DNA of 64,000 nt from Lethocerus indicus (GCA_019843655.1 JACDQD010000003.1:1862925-1926924), one strand, 5' to 3'; numbered from the stretch's first letter, positions 50,282-63,019 are shown. Notes: a model not told the origin generated them from the letters alone. A program made the numbers and translations.

Positions 50282-50405
50282 TATTGTCATTCTACCCTAC
50301 GGATTTTGTACATCCCGATTAACCCTGTTAAAATAGTGAGGCTCCTCTTATCGCTGGTTCACATAGTGCTAGCGCAGTCAGCACGCTTCATCGGCAACAG
50401 AAAGG
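50282..50405 (+). CDS. Candidate exon encoding a signal-peptide-like segment
   Basis: The frame opens after AACTAG (50281) and runs without a stop to a consensus donor (AAAGG then GTAAGT at 50406). It encodes VKIVRLLLSLVHIVLAQSAR followed by FIGNRK: basic residues, a hydrophobic core and a small-residue cleavage-like site (about LAQSA), as in secreted or membrane proteins. There is no ATG in the segment, so the start would have to come from an upstream exon. The upstream acceptor is weak (TGTTAACTAG). The donor phase would be 1. I do not recognise the protein. With chance open frames common here, the case rests on the coincidence of hydrophobic core and strong donor. Confidence 0.25.
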
Positions 50406-50534
50406 GTAAGTTTTGTGGATGCCTGTTATGTGGTATGCGAGGGTTTGGAATACCGTGGTTTTCTCTGTTTCCTCTTCAAGAGACCAACCCAGCGAGAGGA
50501 GACAGATGATTGAGAAATACAGTGTTTTTATTTA

Positions 50535-50700
50535 GTTAGTTCATTCACTCGTCTGGTTGGGGTCAGTGGATGTTTCGCTCTCGTACCGCCTGGCTACCGG
50601 ACCTTTAAATTGAAAGTGTTGAACTAATCTAATTTCTCTTCGTGCGTAGCCCGTTTCAAAAATTGATGAGGACTGAGACTCCATGCACTTTAGTGATAAG
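50535..50700 (+). repeat. Family 2 dispersed repeat, copy C
   Basis: TTCATTCACTCGTCTGGTTG, GTTTCGCTCTCGTAC, GCCTGGCTACCGGACC, TTGAACTAATCT and TTCGTGCGTAGCCCGTTTC line up in order with copy B. It is about 125 bases downstream of the signal-peptide-like segment. Confidence 0.6.
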
Positions 50701-51299
50701 ATAACAAGAATACTCGCGAACCGCCTTATGACTGGTGTCTTATTAATACCGAATTACCGACATTAATTAAGTACTGAAGTTAGTGAAGTCAAGACGGTTA
50801 AGACCACAACTTCAATTTTCCGATCTATTGCTTTAGACCTTTCTTCGACACCAATCAATCACATTGTTGTTAGTTTCTCTTGGATAGTTTATTACTGGGC
50901 AGTTCGAAAATTTGAGCCACTTCATCGGGACATCGACTGTTAACGACGAAAACACTGAGAAACGATCTCGGACAAGACGGAAATAAGTGGACAATAGTAA
51001 AAATATAGTCAACTGTCGTAAACAAATATTGCTAAAAATATATTTTTCAGTTATTCATTGTCAGCGGTTCTTATTCGGTCGCATTTCTTAGCGTGTTTGC
51101 CCCCGAGTGGACTCTCCAACCCCAGTTTGTTGCCCTCTGTCTCCCCTCGTCCTTCTTTCGGATTTATTCCAGTAGGGGAATGTTCAGCCCCCACTACTCA
51201 CACAGCCATCTTCGATATCATTTTCATTTCATTTATTAATATTAGCTGTTCTAATTTGTTTCGTTGTTGTTAAAATTGATTATTTGCTTGAACAGGATA

Positions 51300-53190
51300 A
51301 CGTTAAATATTTAAGTGAGTTATGAATTAATAGTTTGCGATATTGTCCCTTTTCGCCAGTCCTCATTTTTCGATGGATCTCTTGTCTGGACGACATCATG
51401 AACCATGCCCAGTTTCATTTTTTCTACATGAATTTCGTACATGTATTTACGCACATCGACATTCCCTAGCGGCCCAAGTATTACGAGGGAGCATTTTAAG
51501 GGGGGGGGTCCAGGTGGTCGGCCTAAATTTAGACTCGGCCCTATGTTTAGTTCTACTGTATTCAGTCATTCGTTTTATTTTTATATACGAGAAGCGTTAA
51601 CTTGTTAAAAATATCCCCCGGTTTATTTTAACCGAGGTGGGAACGTAATATCGCTAATTGTGCTCCTCCCTCGTTCTTCCTCATCAGTTTTATAATATTA
51701 TATTATAAGTCGCTTCCGAGAATTATTGACTCGGTAGATCTAAACCGAGCGACGTTCGAGGTTTAAAGGTCGGGCACGTGTTTTTAATTGCCGCCCAGAT
51801 AGCATATCTGCAACGGTTGGAACGTCGAGGAAAGGTTTCGTGGGATAGTCAACTTCTGAAACCTAAACGGCGACCGCGAACACTTTGAGTAAATAAAAGG
51901 GAGCAGACTTTGTTGAAGACAAAGGGTTGTGACGATGGATTGATTCCATGACTTGATCGGCGTATTGGGCTCCATTCGAACTCCCATGGACCGACTAAAA
52001 TATACTGTACTAAATTATTTAATAATAATAATAATTTTTGCATTAATTACTAAGCTACTAAATTTCAATTCTTTCAACAGAAATTGATTATCACTATTGT
52101 TCCTATAAATCAAAAAGCTACTTAAATTAATGAAGAATAAAATAAGGATTTATGTATCGTTAGTATTTTTTTATACTACTGGACTTTCCTGTGATAATCG
52201 GACGGCAGGGAGTGTTGCATGGACGCGACAAGGGGAGCTTAATAGGAGTTGGAACGAGGAGGGGTAATGAGGTGTTTAGCCGGCCTCCCCTGAGAATTTG
52301 CCTATGAACGCATATTGCTCCAACCCCCTTCCACTGCCCAACCCCGTTTCAACACGGCCCACGGCTTATTGGACCAGGTCAGGGCATCCACATCCCCCAA
52401 TATATTCGTATTCCCTTACGATTCCATGTATTGATTAATTCAGTAAATATTATTTGTTTCAACCCGAAGTATACAATACGGTTATTTTTATATAAATTTT
52501 GCTGAAATTGTATAGTACTTTTTCATCACTCTGTTCAGTAATTTAAGCGGGTATGTACCGATTCAGTGGGCATGTATACTAAATATCTAAATAAAATAAA
52601 GCTTATTGTATTTTTAATAGTTCGACTGTAAAATTATTGATACATATAATTTTATTCAGTTAACCCGTACGATTTTACCAATTTAATAATGATTGATGTA
52701 TCAATGTATTATAGTTCTCTATTGGACCGCCTCTATTTGGTATATTGCCACCTGTGCCATTCCTCACCCGGCTCTAAGTCGCGCTGGCACCTTTTACAAG
52801 AGCGCCTCTAATCCTCGAAATGTACATAAATTACCGGGGCCCCGCGACGCTTTTCTTCTTAATTAAATTCTTTCCAATGCCCTCCAGTATTCACCGTCAC
52901 CAGTATAATTTTTTTTGTATAATTAAATTTACATAATAATATCTTTTCCTTCACGCGGCCCCCAGGGGGGCGGCCGCGCTGCGATTCTGCCCGGATCGTT
53001 TTGAATATGATTAACGCCGAAAAATGTCCACCGTGCTTCTTGTTCACTCGCCGCTATGTAAATTGAACCTAATTTATGCGATTTCATTTAATGAAAATAA
53101 CCCGTTTTGAATTATCGACCTTAAATAAATTAATTTTATCCCTTTAATTAAATAAATTAATATTCTGGGATCGTTTATGAAAAATCAATA
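51300..53190. other. Non-coding stretch, no gene seen
   Basis: AT-rich sequence with GC-rich islands (about 52195-52400 and 52940-53050). Pyrimidine-plus-AG strings near 51049 and 52080 look like acceptors but open no convincing exon. Confidence 0.5.
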
Positions 53191-53193
53191 TAC

Positions 53194-53198
<5 letters not shown>

Positions 53199-53243
<45 letters not shown>
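53199..53243. repeat. (AT)n microsatellite, 45 bp
   Basis: Pure alternating AT followed by AAATATATG. Confidence 0.97.
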
Positions 53244-53247
<4 letters not shown>

Positions 53248-53999
53248 TATGAAAGATTACGAAGAAGGGTTTAATCACAGAATAATAAGACTGTCTGCTC
53301 ATTTATTTCATCCTTTTATATGATATAATACGATGGGGAGAGGGAGGTGGTTATGGCTAAATTCAGGTGTTCCGGGGTCGCTTTATTTCCCTCTTAGATG
53401 GTCCGTCTGTTCTCGCGGCTGTTGACAGAGAAGGTGAATTTCTGCGTACGTATCCTGAGTATCTACCTTAGTAGGGCTCCTATTGTTCTTTGGCAGCGCT
53501 TTCGCTGTTATACATATGTATATGTCGTATTTTGTTGCCGGGATGACACTCAGGGGAGTTAGAACTTACGGTAGTTGTACAGTGTAGAACGTTTATTATA
53601 AGTTTTAGACACGAATATAGGCTTACATGTTACACACACGCATAGGGCGAGCTTAATGCCAAGTATGACGTCCGTTTAGTTAGGGTACACTCCTTACCAA
53701 CGCCAATGCTTGCGTAATACAGTAACTGATTAGAGCCGAGTTAGAAGTTTCCATTTGTGGTTTAGGTAGCCGATACACGACTTCCCGGCGAGGAATATAG
53801 GACGATACGGGCCCGAAAAGTGTACCCAGAAGGAACATCCACCGCCATACTGCAGTTCATTTTCGGGTAACGTATCTTGCTCTTCCGAGAAAAGTTTGCA
53901 ACACCTTCAGGAAGTTAGGCTTGCTGGGTACACGGAGATATAATGCTGTGTGAGGTGAGAGGCGGGTGATTGAGGTGGGCGGGGGTACCTGGGGGCAAT

Positions 54000-54335
54000 C
54001 GATATGCCGCCCCTTTCGGCCAATTTAGCCCGCCCCTCCCCTTCCTTCCGGCCATTTCGGCCTTTGTCTCACACTTCCTTCCGCGCGGGCAAAACCTACG
54101 ACACGTCATATTTTCCGTGTCGAGTGTTTATAGATTTTCCTCGGCTCTCTCTCCGGCGGCGTTGGGCTCCCCTCAACAGGACCGCCCCATCTAACCCCCG
54201 TTTCCCTCTTCTCCCTTCTTCTTTTTCCGCCCCACCGGACCTTCTCCTTCTTCTTTGCCCGCATCCTCTCCGCGTCCGTTTATCACCTCCGGATCGATTC
54301 TGCCCGTCTAAACGCGTCGGGAACGGGAGGAACGT
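54000..54335 (+). other. Pyrimidine-rich, CpG-containing tract
   Basis: Strongly C/T-biased plus strand with CTTC/CCCTCTTCTCC-type runs. Overlapping open frames on both strands reflect this bias (Arg-rich on minus, Pro/Ser-rich on plus) and have no recognisable domain. Confidence 0.5.
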
Positions 54336-55221
54336 CATTGGCGAGTAGGAGAATTAAACGGCGCTTTTTATCATAATCGTGTACGTTATTCGCGGGTCCG
54401 TTCCAGACTAGGCAAAACACAGGAGCGTACACGGAAGGGACAAAGGAGAATCCTTTATTAATATTCCTTAATTATTCGTAATCCTATTATGAATTATGAA
54501 CTGACAATTGTTAATTAAAATGGAGACAGTAACAGAGGTGACAGGTCGAACTGTTGTGGATCCCCTTCTTTTTGCCCTAAGGATACTCTTTATTTTGCCC
54601 GTCGTGATTATTACTAGAGATCCTGTTGTTTTTGGACCCCCTATCGAGAGGATATCCCGGTAGTCCTATTTGCGATATTTTCCCCTAAGCATTTGTTTAT
54701 TGCAAATCCAAGTTAGTACGCTTAATGCCGTTAATCTTGGACGTCGGGCGTAGTTCGGTAATGGTCTGTGAGTAGGCTAAGGGCATTAGGCTCGACACGG
54801 AGGGCTTGTTGGGGGTGGGCAGTTAGTTAAGTCTGGTTAGCTGGTAGACTGCTCCCTGATATTGTGCCCTTCCTTTATAAGGGCCACTCCCCCTTCCACC
54901 CTTCCCATTCTATCTCTTCCTATATCCCCCCGCCCGCGCCCCCTTTCTGCTCGCCTCCTACCCGGCTTGCCGATAAATTGAGCACCCACCTTTCTTGCAC
55001 TTAACTCTCTTCCGACCACATAACTGTCCTCGACCTGTGTCGTCCCCTCCCGAGTCCTTATCGCACTCCGCCACTGCGCCACTATTTTTGCCGTTTCACC
55101 TACGGCTACCTTCTCTTGTTCAGCGCAACTGCAACCCATGCACACGCTGTATACATTCGAGATAAATATGTGTCCCTCTGTGATGTACGTTATTTCCGGA
55201 TTGCTCCGCAACTGAGAGTGT

Positions 55222-55580
55222 TTTGTGCGTTTATTTTTACAGGGACAACATATATTATCTCCCTCAATAATCTCTATCTATATGAATTTTTGTACATCGA
55301 GTGCCAGCAAAATATTTCATGGCAGAGTTATATTACTGGAGTGAGGAAAAATAATAAATTTTTCCCTTCAATCCGAGTCCCTTGTGAACCCGAAGGACTC
55401 GAAGATAAGCCTGTACAACGTGGTAATTGGCACTCTTGCCAGTGTCGTGTTTCAATTTCGAATTTAGTGGTAGACAAAGAATTATTCCGTAAATCGTTCG
55501 ATGCTCGTTCTCGGCGGCATTATTTAGCTGCACTAATTTGGAAATGGAAAATTACAGTCAATACAGTACGTTATAAATGA
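55222..55580 (+). other. Acceptor-linked open segment lacking any ATG
   Basis: TGCGTTTATTTTTACAG (to 55242) is a good acceptor. The frame continues open for 112 codons to a stop at 55578-55580, and the open region extends upstream to 55116 without a single in-frame ATG. It could therefore only be an internal or terminal exon. Residues look mixed and protein-like (…ECQQNISWQSYITGVRKNN…) but no domain is recognised, and no AATAAA lies close after the stop. Length is within chance for 64 kb. Confidence 0.2.
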
Positions 55581-55868
55581 CTCCCTTATGGTTTTTTCAT
55601 GCTTCACGGGTCGTGATGCTTTCATCTTTTTCTATTACTCGTGCCAGATGCTCGAAGATCCATTTTTCCGTTTTCCGAAGTCCTATATCAGATTTTCCGT
55701 TCTCAAAAAAAAACTGAGAAGGACAAACTATTTATCGGCGGCATGAATTGGTGCCGAGACACGGCTACGGGTTGAAGTATACGTCTCTAGTTTATGCCTG
55801 CACCCTCCCCCCCCCCGTCCCTCGTCTATAGACGGCACGCGAAAACATCTGTATTTCACGTCTGGCCT

Positions 55869-56070
<202 letters not shown>

Positions 56071-56199
56071 TTCTGTCCGACCGTTTGAAGCGACACTTTT
56101 TCACCGCCCTTCGGCCCGTGTTTTCCGCCGGCTAAGTTACCGGCGGCAAAACAACCGTACCGTCCGCTTCCGGACATATAGAGCAAGATATTATTTTCG

Positions 56200-57690
56200 A
56201 ATTGATACCACGGTTATAACATAAATACAATGTAGTACAACTAATTCTCCTCGGAATTCAAGTTATCAAAAACGGTCGCTCTCAACGTTTACCGAATGTT
56301 CTCATATCGCTGAGATATTATCGCTTGTTAATTTCGTACCGTAGAACCTTGATGAACGGCTTTGCTTTGTCCCACGGTACTTAGATTACAATATGTCTGA
56401 AGCTTTTTATGGCAACAGATAACTGTAGCACCGATAGCGATGTACTTTATTAAACTAATAATGTATTATCGACTCTATTTCTTTTGTTCTGTTTCTATTG
56501 TTTTGTTCTCTGTATCTAATTCTGTCGGACATTCCGATACTTGTGTTTTTCTCGTAAACAATAGCGGACCGTGTTTATTTTATATTTATTGATTATAAAT
56601 TTATGCCCAAGTAAATTTGCCAGCCTCTCGGGTTAAGCGAAAAGCGGTGAAGAAGGGACGCGGGGTCGCAATAACCTCGGCACATTATCATCGGTAGAAG
56701 AAAAAACATCGGGGAAATAAGAAGGCCTGGCGGTGAAGAAAAGGATTTGTCGGAGGGGGAAAAAATAAAATGGGGCAGGGGCATCGGCGTTGATTAGCCG
56801 GCGGAGAAGAGAGATGCCGGGGTTAGAGGGAGAAGCGGCTTCGGCCGGAGGAAGAGGCTGTGTGTGATTGATTGGTCGGGATCCATTCTGCGGCCCGAGG
56901 AGGAGCCCCTTCAACCCGAGAAATAAGGGTTGAAACCCCCGCAAAGAATCTCGCACAATTTTTCATCCCCCGACCCCCCTCTGAATTGATTAAAACCAAT
57001 TGAATCCGTCAACCCCCCTCCCCCGCCCCCTCGAATTCCCTTTTCGTACCGGCCTTCTCTCTATCCTTCCCATTCAAACTCACGGTATTCCTCTTCCTTC
57101 GCCTCCTATTCGGAGATTTTCTCGATCCTCTCTTCCTTCTTTCTTGAATGTTTCCCGGCGGGCCACAAAGAGGTCTGGGGGTGAGGGGGTTTCAATAGTA
57201 TAATTTCTTTTCTAATGTCGAATTCCTCTCAAACCTTCTTCTTCAATTAAGTAATACCCCACTGTGGATCTTTCATCACTCTGCAATTTTCTGTTTGTCT
57301 TACTTCGGTTTCTCTATTTGTCGTGTGTATAAAGGCACTCCAGGGATGATGGCGGCAATATTAGATATTTTAAAAAGCAATGTCTTCTTTATAATACCTT
57401 TTTAGTGGTCTGAGAAGGTCTTTCGCCAGACCGGTTTGCCAAACACCACTGGAGTTTTAATTATTTACAAGGTCAGAGGAGACTAATCACAGGTGGAAGA
57501 TGGTGTGAGAGAGGTTTCTGCAGGGTAGAGGGAATGGCATAATCCGCAATCATGAGAAGTTGACAGGGCCAGAAAAAAATACGTTGTACAATACAAACTA
57601 TAGTAAATACGTTAAACTATTTTAGAACTTCTGACCTCCCTTAACCTAGAGGACACTCAATGGGGGAAAGTGAGACCGAGGTTTAAAATC
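56200..57690. other. Non-coding stretch, no gene seen
   Basis: AT-rich to 56590, then a purine-rich segment (56640-56930) and a pyrimidine-rich one (57000-57140). A degenerate stem (GGTCTG near 57401, CAGACC near 57425) lies at about 57398-57450. Confidence 0.5.
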
Positions 57691-57936
57691 AAAATGTGTA
57701 TACCCCCCGATCGGCGGGGCTGAGGCGCCCTGTACGCGAGATGAATTGAGTTTTATCCAAGCAATAGTGTAAGCCGGGTGGCGGTGTTGGTGCGGGGTTG
57801 TGGGAGGGGGGCTCAGCTTTGAGCTCTCTCATCACATCTAATGGTTTCCAATTCGGGGCCTTGGGCTCTCGGCTACCATTAAGCCTCGAAAAAGACTCTC
57901 TCCCACCCTCCTTCCTCCCTCCCACCCTCCCCCACC

Positions 57937-57951
57937 CTCTCTCTCTCTCTC
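57937..57951 (+). repeat. (CT)n microsatellite, short
   Basis: About seven CT units within a CCCTCC-rich patch. Confidence 0.9.
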
Positions 57952-58015
57952 AGACCCCAAAAAGCATTTCTGAAAAGGGCGAGAGGGGGAGGAGTCGAGG
58001 CGCTTTCCTCCCTCG

Positions 58016-58026
58016 CCCCCCCCCCC
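58016..58026 (+). repeat. Poly-C run (11)
   Basis: Eleven consecutive C in a GC-rich patch. Confidence 0.9.
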
Positions 58027-59604
58027 GCTATCCCAGTCGTCTCCCCGCGGAGCTCCCGGTGTAAGAATTAAATTCCTTCACATTTCAACCAAATTCACTT
58101 AGAGTGCTTTGCCGTGTTTTATTTCCAGTGTGTTTTATGCCCGAACGTTTAGTCCACGGCCAGAGGAGAAGGAAGAGAAATTCACTCTTTTTTTTGTCCG
58201 TCTTCTTTACGCTCATCGCGCTCCTCTTTTTTTTCTCATCCTTTAGAAATGACTGTGGGGTCAGGTGGTGGGGGTCGACTTGAGACCCCCCGTGAATCTA
58301 AATTTGTCTCGCGTGGGGCCACCCCTTCCCTCTTCCATCCGACCGTAATTGGTATTAAATTGGAACTAAGCCGCGTTTATCGCTCCCTGGCTATTATTAT
58401 TTGATCCCAAGTCCCATAATATACATACTAATGTGGGATCCTCGAATTGCTTTCTCGGATAAACGATTTTTCAAATATTTCATTCGAGTTAAATGGTACT
58501 AAACTGAAACGAGTTGGTTGGTTTATTAATTTAATTTTGTTTCAACCATCTTTATCAATAGCATTTCAACGCAATAGGACTAAGTTGTTGAATCCGTAAT
58601 TTTTCTCAAGTTATGCGAGATCCATTTTTAATCAACTGGACCCGGAACAAGGAAGAATTTTCCGGAAAGGAAGAATATTTAGTTTATTTCTTTAGTACAT
58701 GCATCTCTGGATCTTAACCCATAAAATCAGAATCTACAAGCTTTCAACGAACGAGTCGACCCGCGTACAAAAAAAAATCATGTGTTCTATTTTCTGTTTA
58801 TTTGAACCGGTCTTCCCGTAATAATAATTTCCAACGCGGCCCTTCGCGGGTCTGAACTCGTTATGCCTGAAAAATTACTCGGCCAAGATACAAATAGCTT
58901 CGGGAAAAAAGCTAAATAAAAAATGAACCCCGGGAATAAAAAAAGTCCACCGGTCTACGGTGTCTGCGGAGAGGTGCGCTAGGGAGGACAAATGAAAACG
59001 TTCACTTTTGCCGGGCACGTCCTCCCATTCCGGTAAATTAGTCGGGAAAATGCCGCGAATTAATTTTCCTAGCGGTCCGTTTGATTCCGCTGCCGCCCAC
59101 GCCCCGGCCCCAGACGCGGTCCTCACGTCGCGACAACTGAAATCTTGCCAATTCTATCAATTAAATCTGTTGAAAAATGAGAAACGGAGAGCCTTTTCCC
59201 ACTTTGATCTGTACTTTGATCAGCGCTGGGATGAAAAATTAACTTTTCAATTTTTTCTGTCTTCTAATTGGCACCGGAATTTTCGTCGTCCCTTCACTTC
59301 ATGAGGATCGAGCGTTGCATAGTACACGAAATGATGTACTGTATCCGGTTTATAGGCAGCGCATGGGATTTCACGCCCAATCAAGGGTTGTTTCCATGAA
59401 TGCGAACAACTTATCTTGTTCCCGTTTCTGATTATAAATTTAATTGACATTTTTATGTCGAAAAATTCTAAAAAGTAGGCTTCGGCCTTAGGCGATTCGT
59501 TTTTTAATAAGTATACCCGACGATTGAAGATTATAAATCAATTGGGCCGATATTTTCATTTTACTTATTGAAATTCTTGTTAGAGAAAAGACCTAGCGTT
59601 GACA

Positions 59605-60027
59605 ATGGAGGTAGGTGGCTATCAGGGCGCGGCCCCTGTTCTTTTCCTTAATAAGGGAGGAGGGTCCGAGGGACAATACTTAGTTGTAAGGAGTTTTACG
59701 GCTCTCGGGGAACATGTTATCTTTATGACATCATCAACTAAGAAGGATACTGGTGGGGGTGCGGGTCCAGGTAGCTGTGGGGGCGGGGGCGGCAGCGGCG
59801 GCGTTATCAGTGTTTCTGGCTGGGTGGCCGCCCTCCTAATAAAGGAACACTCTCCAGGTAATGCCACCCCCGGAGATAGAATCTGTGCCCCTACCCGCTC
59901 CCCCCCGCCCGCACCCGCCGTAGAAACAGTTTACAATCTTAGCCTAATTGCCGCCCCTCAGTTTAATTACGATAGGGGCGGACCTCACGGATTTATAGGC
60001 CCCGGACAGTCCACCGCACGGATTTAG
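59605..60027 (+). CDS. Candidate Gly-rich open reading frame, 140 aa, function unknown
   Basis: ATG at 59605 in good context (ACAATGG) opens 140 codons to TAG at 60025-60027. The product begins MEVGGYQGAAPVLFLNKGGG and has a Gly/Ser-rich stretch at about residues 51-70 (GGGAGPGSCGGGGGSGG), then a hydrophobic patch (VSGWVAALLI) and a Pro-rich part. A consensus-like donor (TCTCCAG then GTAATG, about 59857) falls inside it, so a first exon of about 85 codons ending there is possible. No domain is recognised. The surrounding patch is GC-rich, which lengthens chance open frames, so this is a candidate only. Confidence 0.25.
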   Translation: MEVGGYQGAAPVLFLNKGGGSEGQYLVVRSFTALGEHVIFMTSSTKKDTGGGAGPGSCGGGGGSGGVISVSGWVAALLIKEHSPGNATPGDRICAPTRSPPPAPAVETVYNLSLIAAPQFNYDRGGPHGFIGPGQSTARI

Positions 60028-60099
60028 CCCAATCTCTGGCCGCCAAATGAAAACATGTTCTGATGAAAAAGACCACTTGCTGGGGACGTATTAGGTACG

Positions 60100-62000
60100 G
60101 GCTGTGCTCCAAATATATTCCAGGGTTATAAACCCACGTTTGGGCGCTATAACAACAATCTGCCCGTAATATTTAGGATTACATGAATGTTTCAGATTTA
60201 TATATTTATTAGTTATTATAGTGCGGGACAATAAATTCAAATAGATGGGCTCTATATGATATTTGAGATAAGCGAGTTGTGAAGTGAATGTGTGAGTGGA
60301 CCTATAAAACTTAAATATATGTTAAATAGCCTACGTGAATGGTGTTTCAAATTATGTGTGAATTTTTAAGACCGATGGAGAGTTTTGTATATGTTGTTTG
60401 ACGCTTGAAATGACCTCCTATTGGCTGCTTCCTGTTTGCGATTTGAGCAAATTATTGTGATTAGATTTGTGCTCTGTAATGTGCATTCTCCGTGTGCGCT
60501 CTATAAATTAGGACATAGGTTCTGCATGCGATCAGTACATCTTCCTCTCGGCCTCGGTTGTGCTTTGAGTAGCGACCGCAGGGGTAATCGGATACTTCCA
60601 GTAATGACGTAAAACGACCGACATGTAGTGGGGTATCGCATTTACACCGAGACGGATTAACCGAGGGATCAATTTTCAGTAAATGGTGAGGAGGGCTCTG
60701 AGGATTAAACCACTAATGTTACAACATTAGAAGGCTGTATTCAAACTTTATTATTATTTCAATATGTTTTGATATAGCTCGGTCCCCACTGAAAAAAATT
60801 TTGAACTTCGATGCGTCGATCGAATGTTTGGAATCGTCACGTGGACACTCTTGATTATGAACAGTTTTCTGTTCATGGTTAATAAAGAAGAAAGAACTTA
60901 AATGTTCCCTCCTCGCCAAGATCCTTAGAATAAATCCGGTCTCCGTATAACTACTCTTTGAAATGAAGATTTTTTCTAGGCTTAAAATCTAAATGTCAGT
61001 AATTCTCAACAGTCGACAACTAGTATGGCTGCCAGCCTATGTAAGGGGAGCCTCTGATGTCAGTCACGGTTACATCACCGATGTTCAGCTCTATTTACTG
61101 AATCCTCAATATGGTCTTTGCCGATTGTTTATTTGTGGAGTTAAAAACAGGTCTCGTGAAGATTGTATAACGGTAATAATAATGATTTAACCGTTCCACG
61201 TATATTGTTTAAATATATTTTTTTGAATAAATAATCCACTATCGATTAAATATTGAATACAGGAAAACATCTAGGTTAGTAAGTTGATTAATATTTATTT
61301 AGCATATTATTTGTTAACTTAATAATCCGTCGGTATAAACTTAATGGAGGTATTAAATTATTAAATAAAAATATTTTATTTTACCGATATTACGCTGTTT
61401 ATTGTGTGCTAGCATCCCTTCCCTGTTTCATCAATACAGGGAATGTTCTTTTTAAAAACATTAAATTACCTCGTATAGATTGTTTTATCAGTAAACCGAT
61501 GTGGTCTACAGTGGGGATTCGCATCTTCCGTTACTTCGGGTTGGAATATATTTCTCTCTCGTCCAGTCATAAAATCATGTTTTATGACTGTCTCCAGTGG
61601 GTTGTTCCTAACGCTTCCCGATATGGTTCGGTTTTGTTTACTCGGGGTTGACTGGTATTATTGTCGGGTTGGAGGCGGTCATGTCGGCAGGAATCAGGAC
61701 ACGCGAGGATTATGTTCCCGGGTTAGAGGGGACGCCAGTGCTTGTCTGTCGACCTCTAACAATGATTGCGATTGTACAATTTACGAGGTCGTTGCATATT
61801 TAAAAGGACAAGCTGTTGTGTCGATCTGATGGGTTAATCAATGAGTCCGACAATCGGATGCAAATTTGAAGGAAAATTTCGTTACGCGGAAACAATAGAT
61901 AAAATGCCCAGATATAATGAAAGCGGTTTCTTGAGAAAGAAGTAATTCAGCAGGACTTGATCAATTGATTCAAACGAAAGGAGCATATTAAACTCCAGTG
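60100..62000. other. Non-coding stretch, no gene seen
   Basis: AT-rich with short open frames (up to 81 codons) and an 8-bp perfect hairpin (CTAATGTT/AACATTAG, 60713-60730). No recognisable genes or RNA elements. Confidence 0.5.
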
Positions 62001-62272
62001 TACTTATTATCAATATTTCGGCATAATCCCAAGCTATACTCTTGACCGATCGCTTAAATGATTATCTTACGGCGGCAAAGAATTCCTTGTCCCGATTCCT
62101 GATTTTTTCCACATATCTTTTAACTTTTCCTTCACCGCGAAATTTGACTCCACGTAATGACAAGTGAAAGTTTTCCATACCTTTGGAAACTTTGGCTAGT
62201 ACATCGCACCTCCCCCCACCCAGTACAGACTCGACTTCTTTCCCCTTCAGGATTAATTCCCTTGGGAGTAAA

Positions 62273-62300
62273 GTTTTCACTTCGACAAAGAAGTGAAAAC
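62273..62300. repeat. Perfect 11-bp inverted repeat (hairpin)
   Basis: GTTTTCACTTC (62273-62283) pairs exactly with GAAGTGAAAAC (62290-62300) across GACAAA. A second, bulged stem (AAAGTTTTCC/GGAAACTTT) lies about 100 bases upstream at 62166-62194. Confidence 0.88.
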
Positions 62301-62676
62301 GAATATCCCAAACCGGCTCAGTGTTTCAGTCAGAGAAAGAATTCATGAAACAACAGGAAAAGCGATGCGAGTATATAAAAACCATATTACCGTATTGATT
62401 GACTCTCCTGGCAGTTATATAAAACTATATACTGTTTTCATTTAAACAGTTCCATTAAAATTTCGAAAACCACCTCGCAGCTATAAGGTTTTGGCTTAAG
62501 GATCTTTTTCCAGTCCTGGCTCTAGGGCGAGTTTTGGCGTAACTTGCGGTGCCATCGTTTGTTTTTAGGTCAAACTCCAAACATTTGTTTCGACCTGCCT
62601 GTTGCCTGTCGAGGCGTGTTTCCTCTACACTCTAATTGATAGGACGCCACCATTGATAATGTTAGCGATGTAAATT

Positions 62677-63009
62677 ATGTGGTTCGAATTTGCCTTGTCT
62701 TTATTTCTCGTTTCTGTTTGGTGCTGCTTGTCATCGCTCGTACGATTGTCTGTACGCCTAGTTTGTACATCTGTTTTCATCGTCACCGATACCGATCATA
62801 TTGATACAGCGAGCTATTTCCACTCCATGTTAATATTCTGTCAACACCTTGGCGTGTCGGTTCAAGTCACCACAGTATTGTCACACTTCGTACCTTTGCT
62901 ATATGAATATATGCAATCTGTAAATATTGAGTATTTCAAAGGAATGTTAGACACCACTATGTATTCAAATACTCATTTTTCTCATTTTAATGCCCTAAAT
63001 CCAGACTGA
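62677..63009 (+). CDS. Candidate small open reading frame, 110 aa, hydrophobic N-terminus
   Basis: ATG at 62677 in AT-rich context; stop at 63007-63009. The first ~35 residues are strongly hydrophobic (MWFEFALSLFLVSVWCCLSS…), followed by a mixed segment containing DTDHIDTASYFHSML. This could be a secreted or membrane small protein, but T-rich DNA yields such hydrophobic frames by chance. There is no domain and no clear promoter or polyadenylation signal. It ends just before the partial family 1 element at about 63020. Confidence 0.17.
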   Translation: MWFEFALSLFLVSVWCCLSSLVRLSVRLVCTSVFIVTDTDHIDTASYFHSMLIFCQHLGVSVQVTTVLSHFVPLLYEYMQSVNIEYFKGMLDTTMYSNTHFSHFNALNPD

Positions 63010-63019
63010 TATGTTATAC

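Noticed and set aside
59856..59862. CCAG|GTAATG as a ratchet site
   Set aside because: The upstream sequence is purine-containing and not an acceptor. It is better considered a possible donor of the Gly-rich open frame.
62062..62325. Minus-strand open frame rich in Lys, Glu, Arg and Gly that looks protein-like
   Set aside because: The plus strand is pyrimidine-rich here, so purine-rich codons are expected. There is no ATG at the start, only a GTG, and no domain. Length is within chance.
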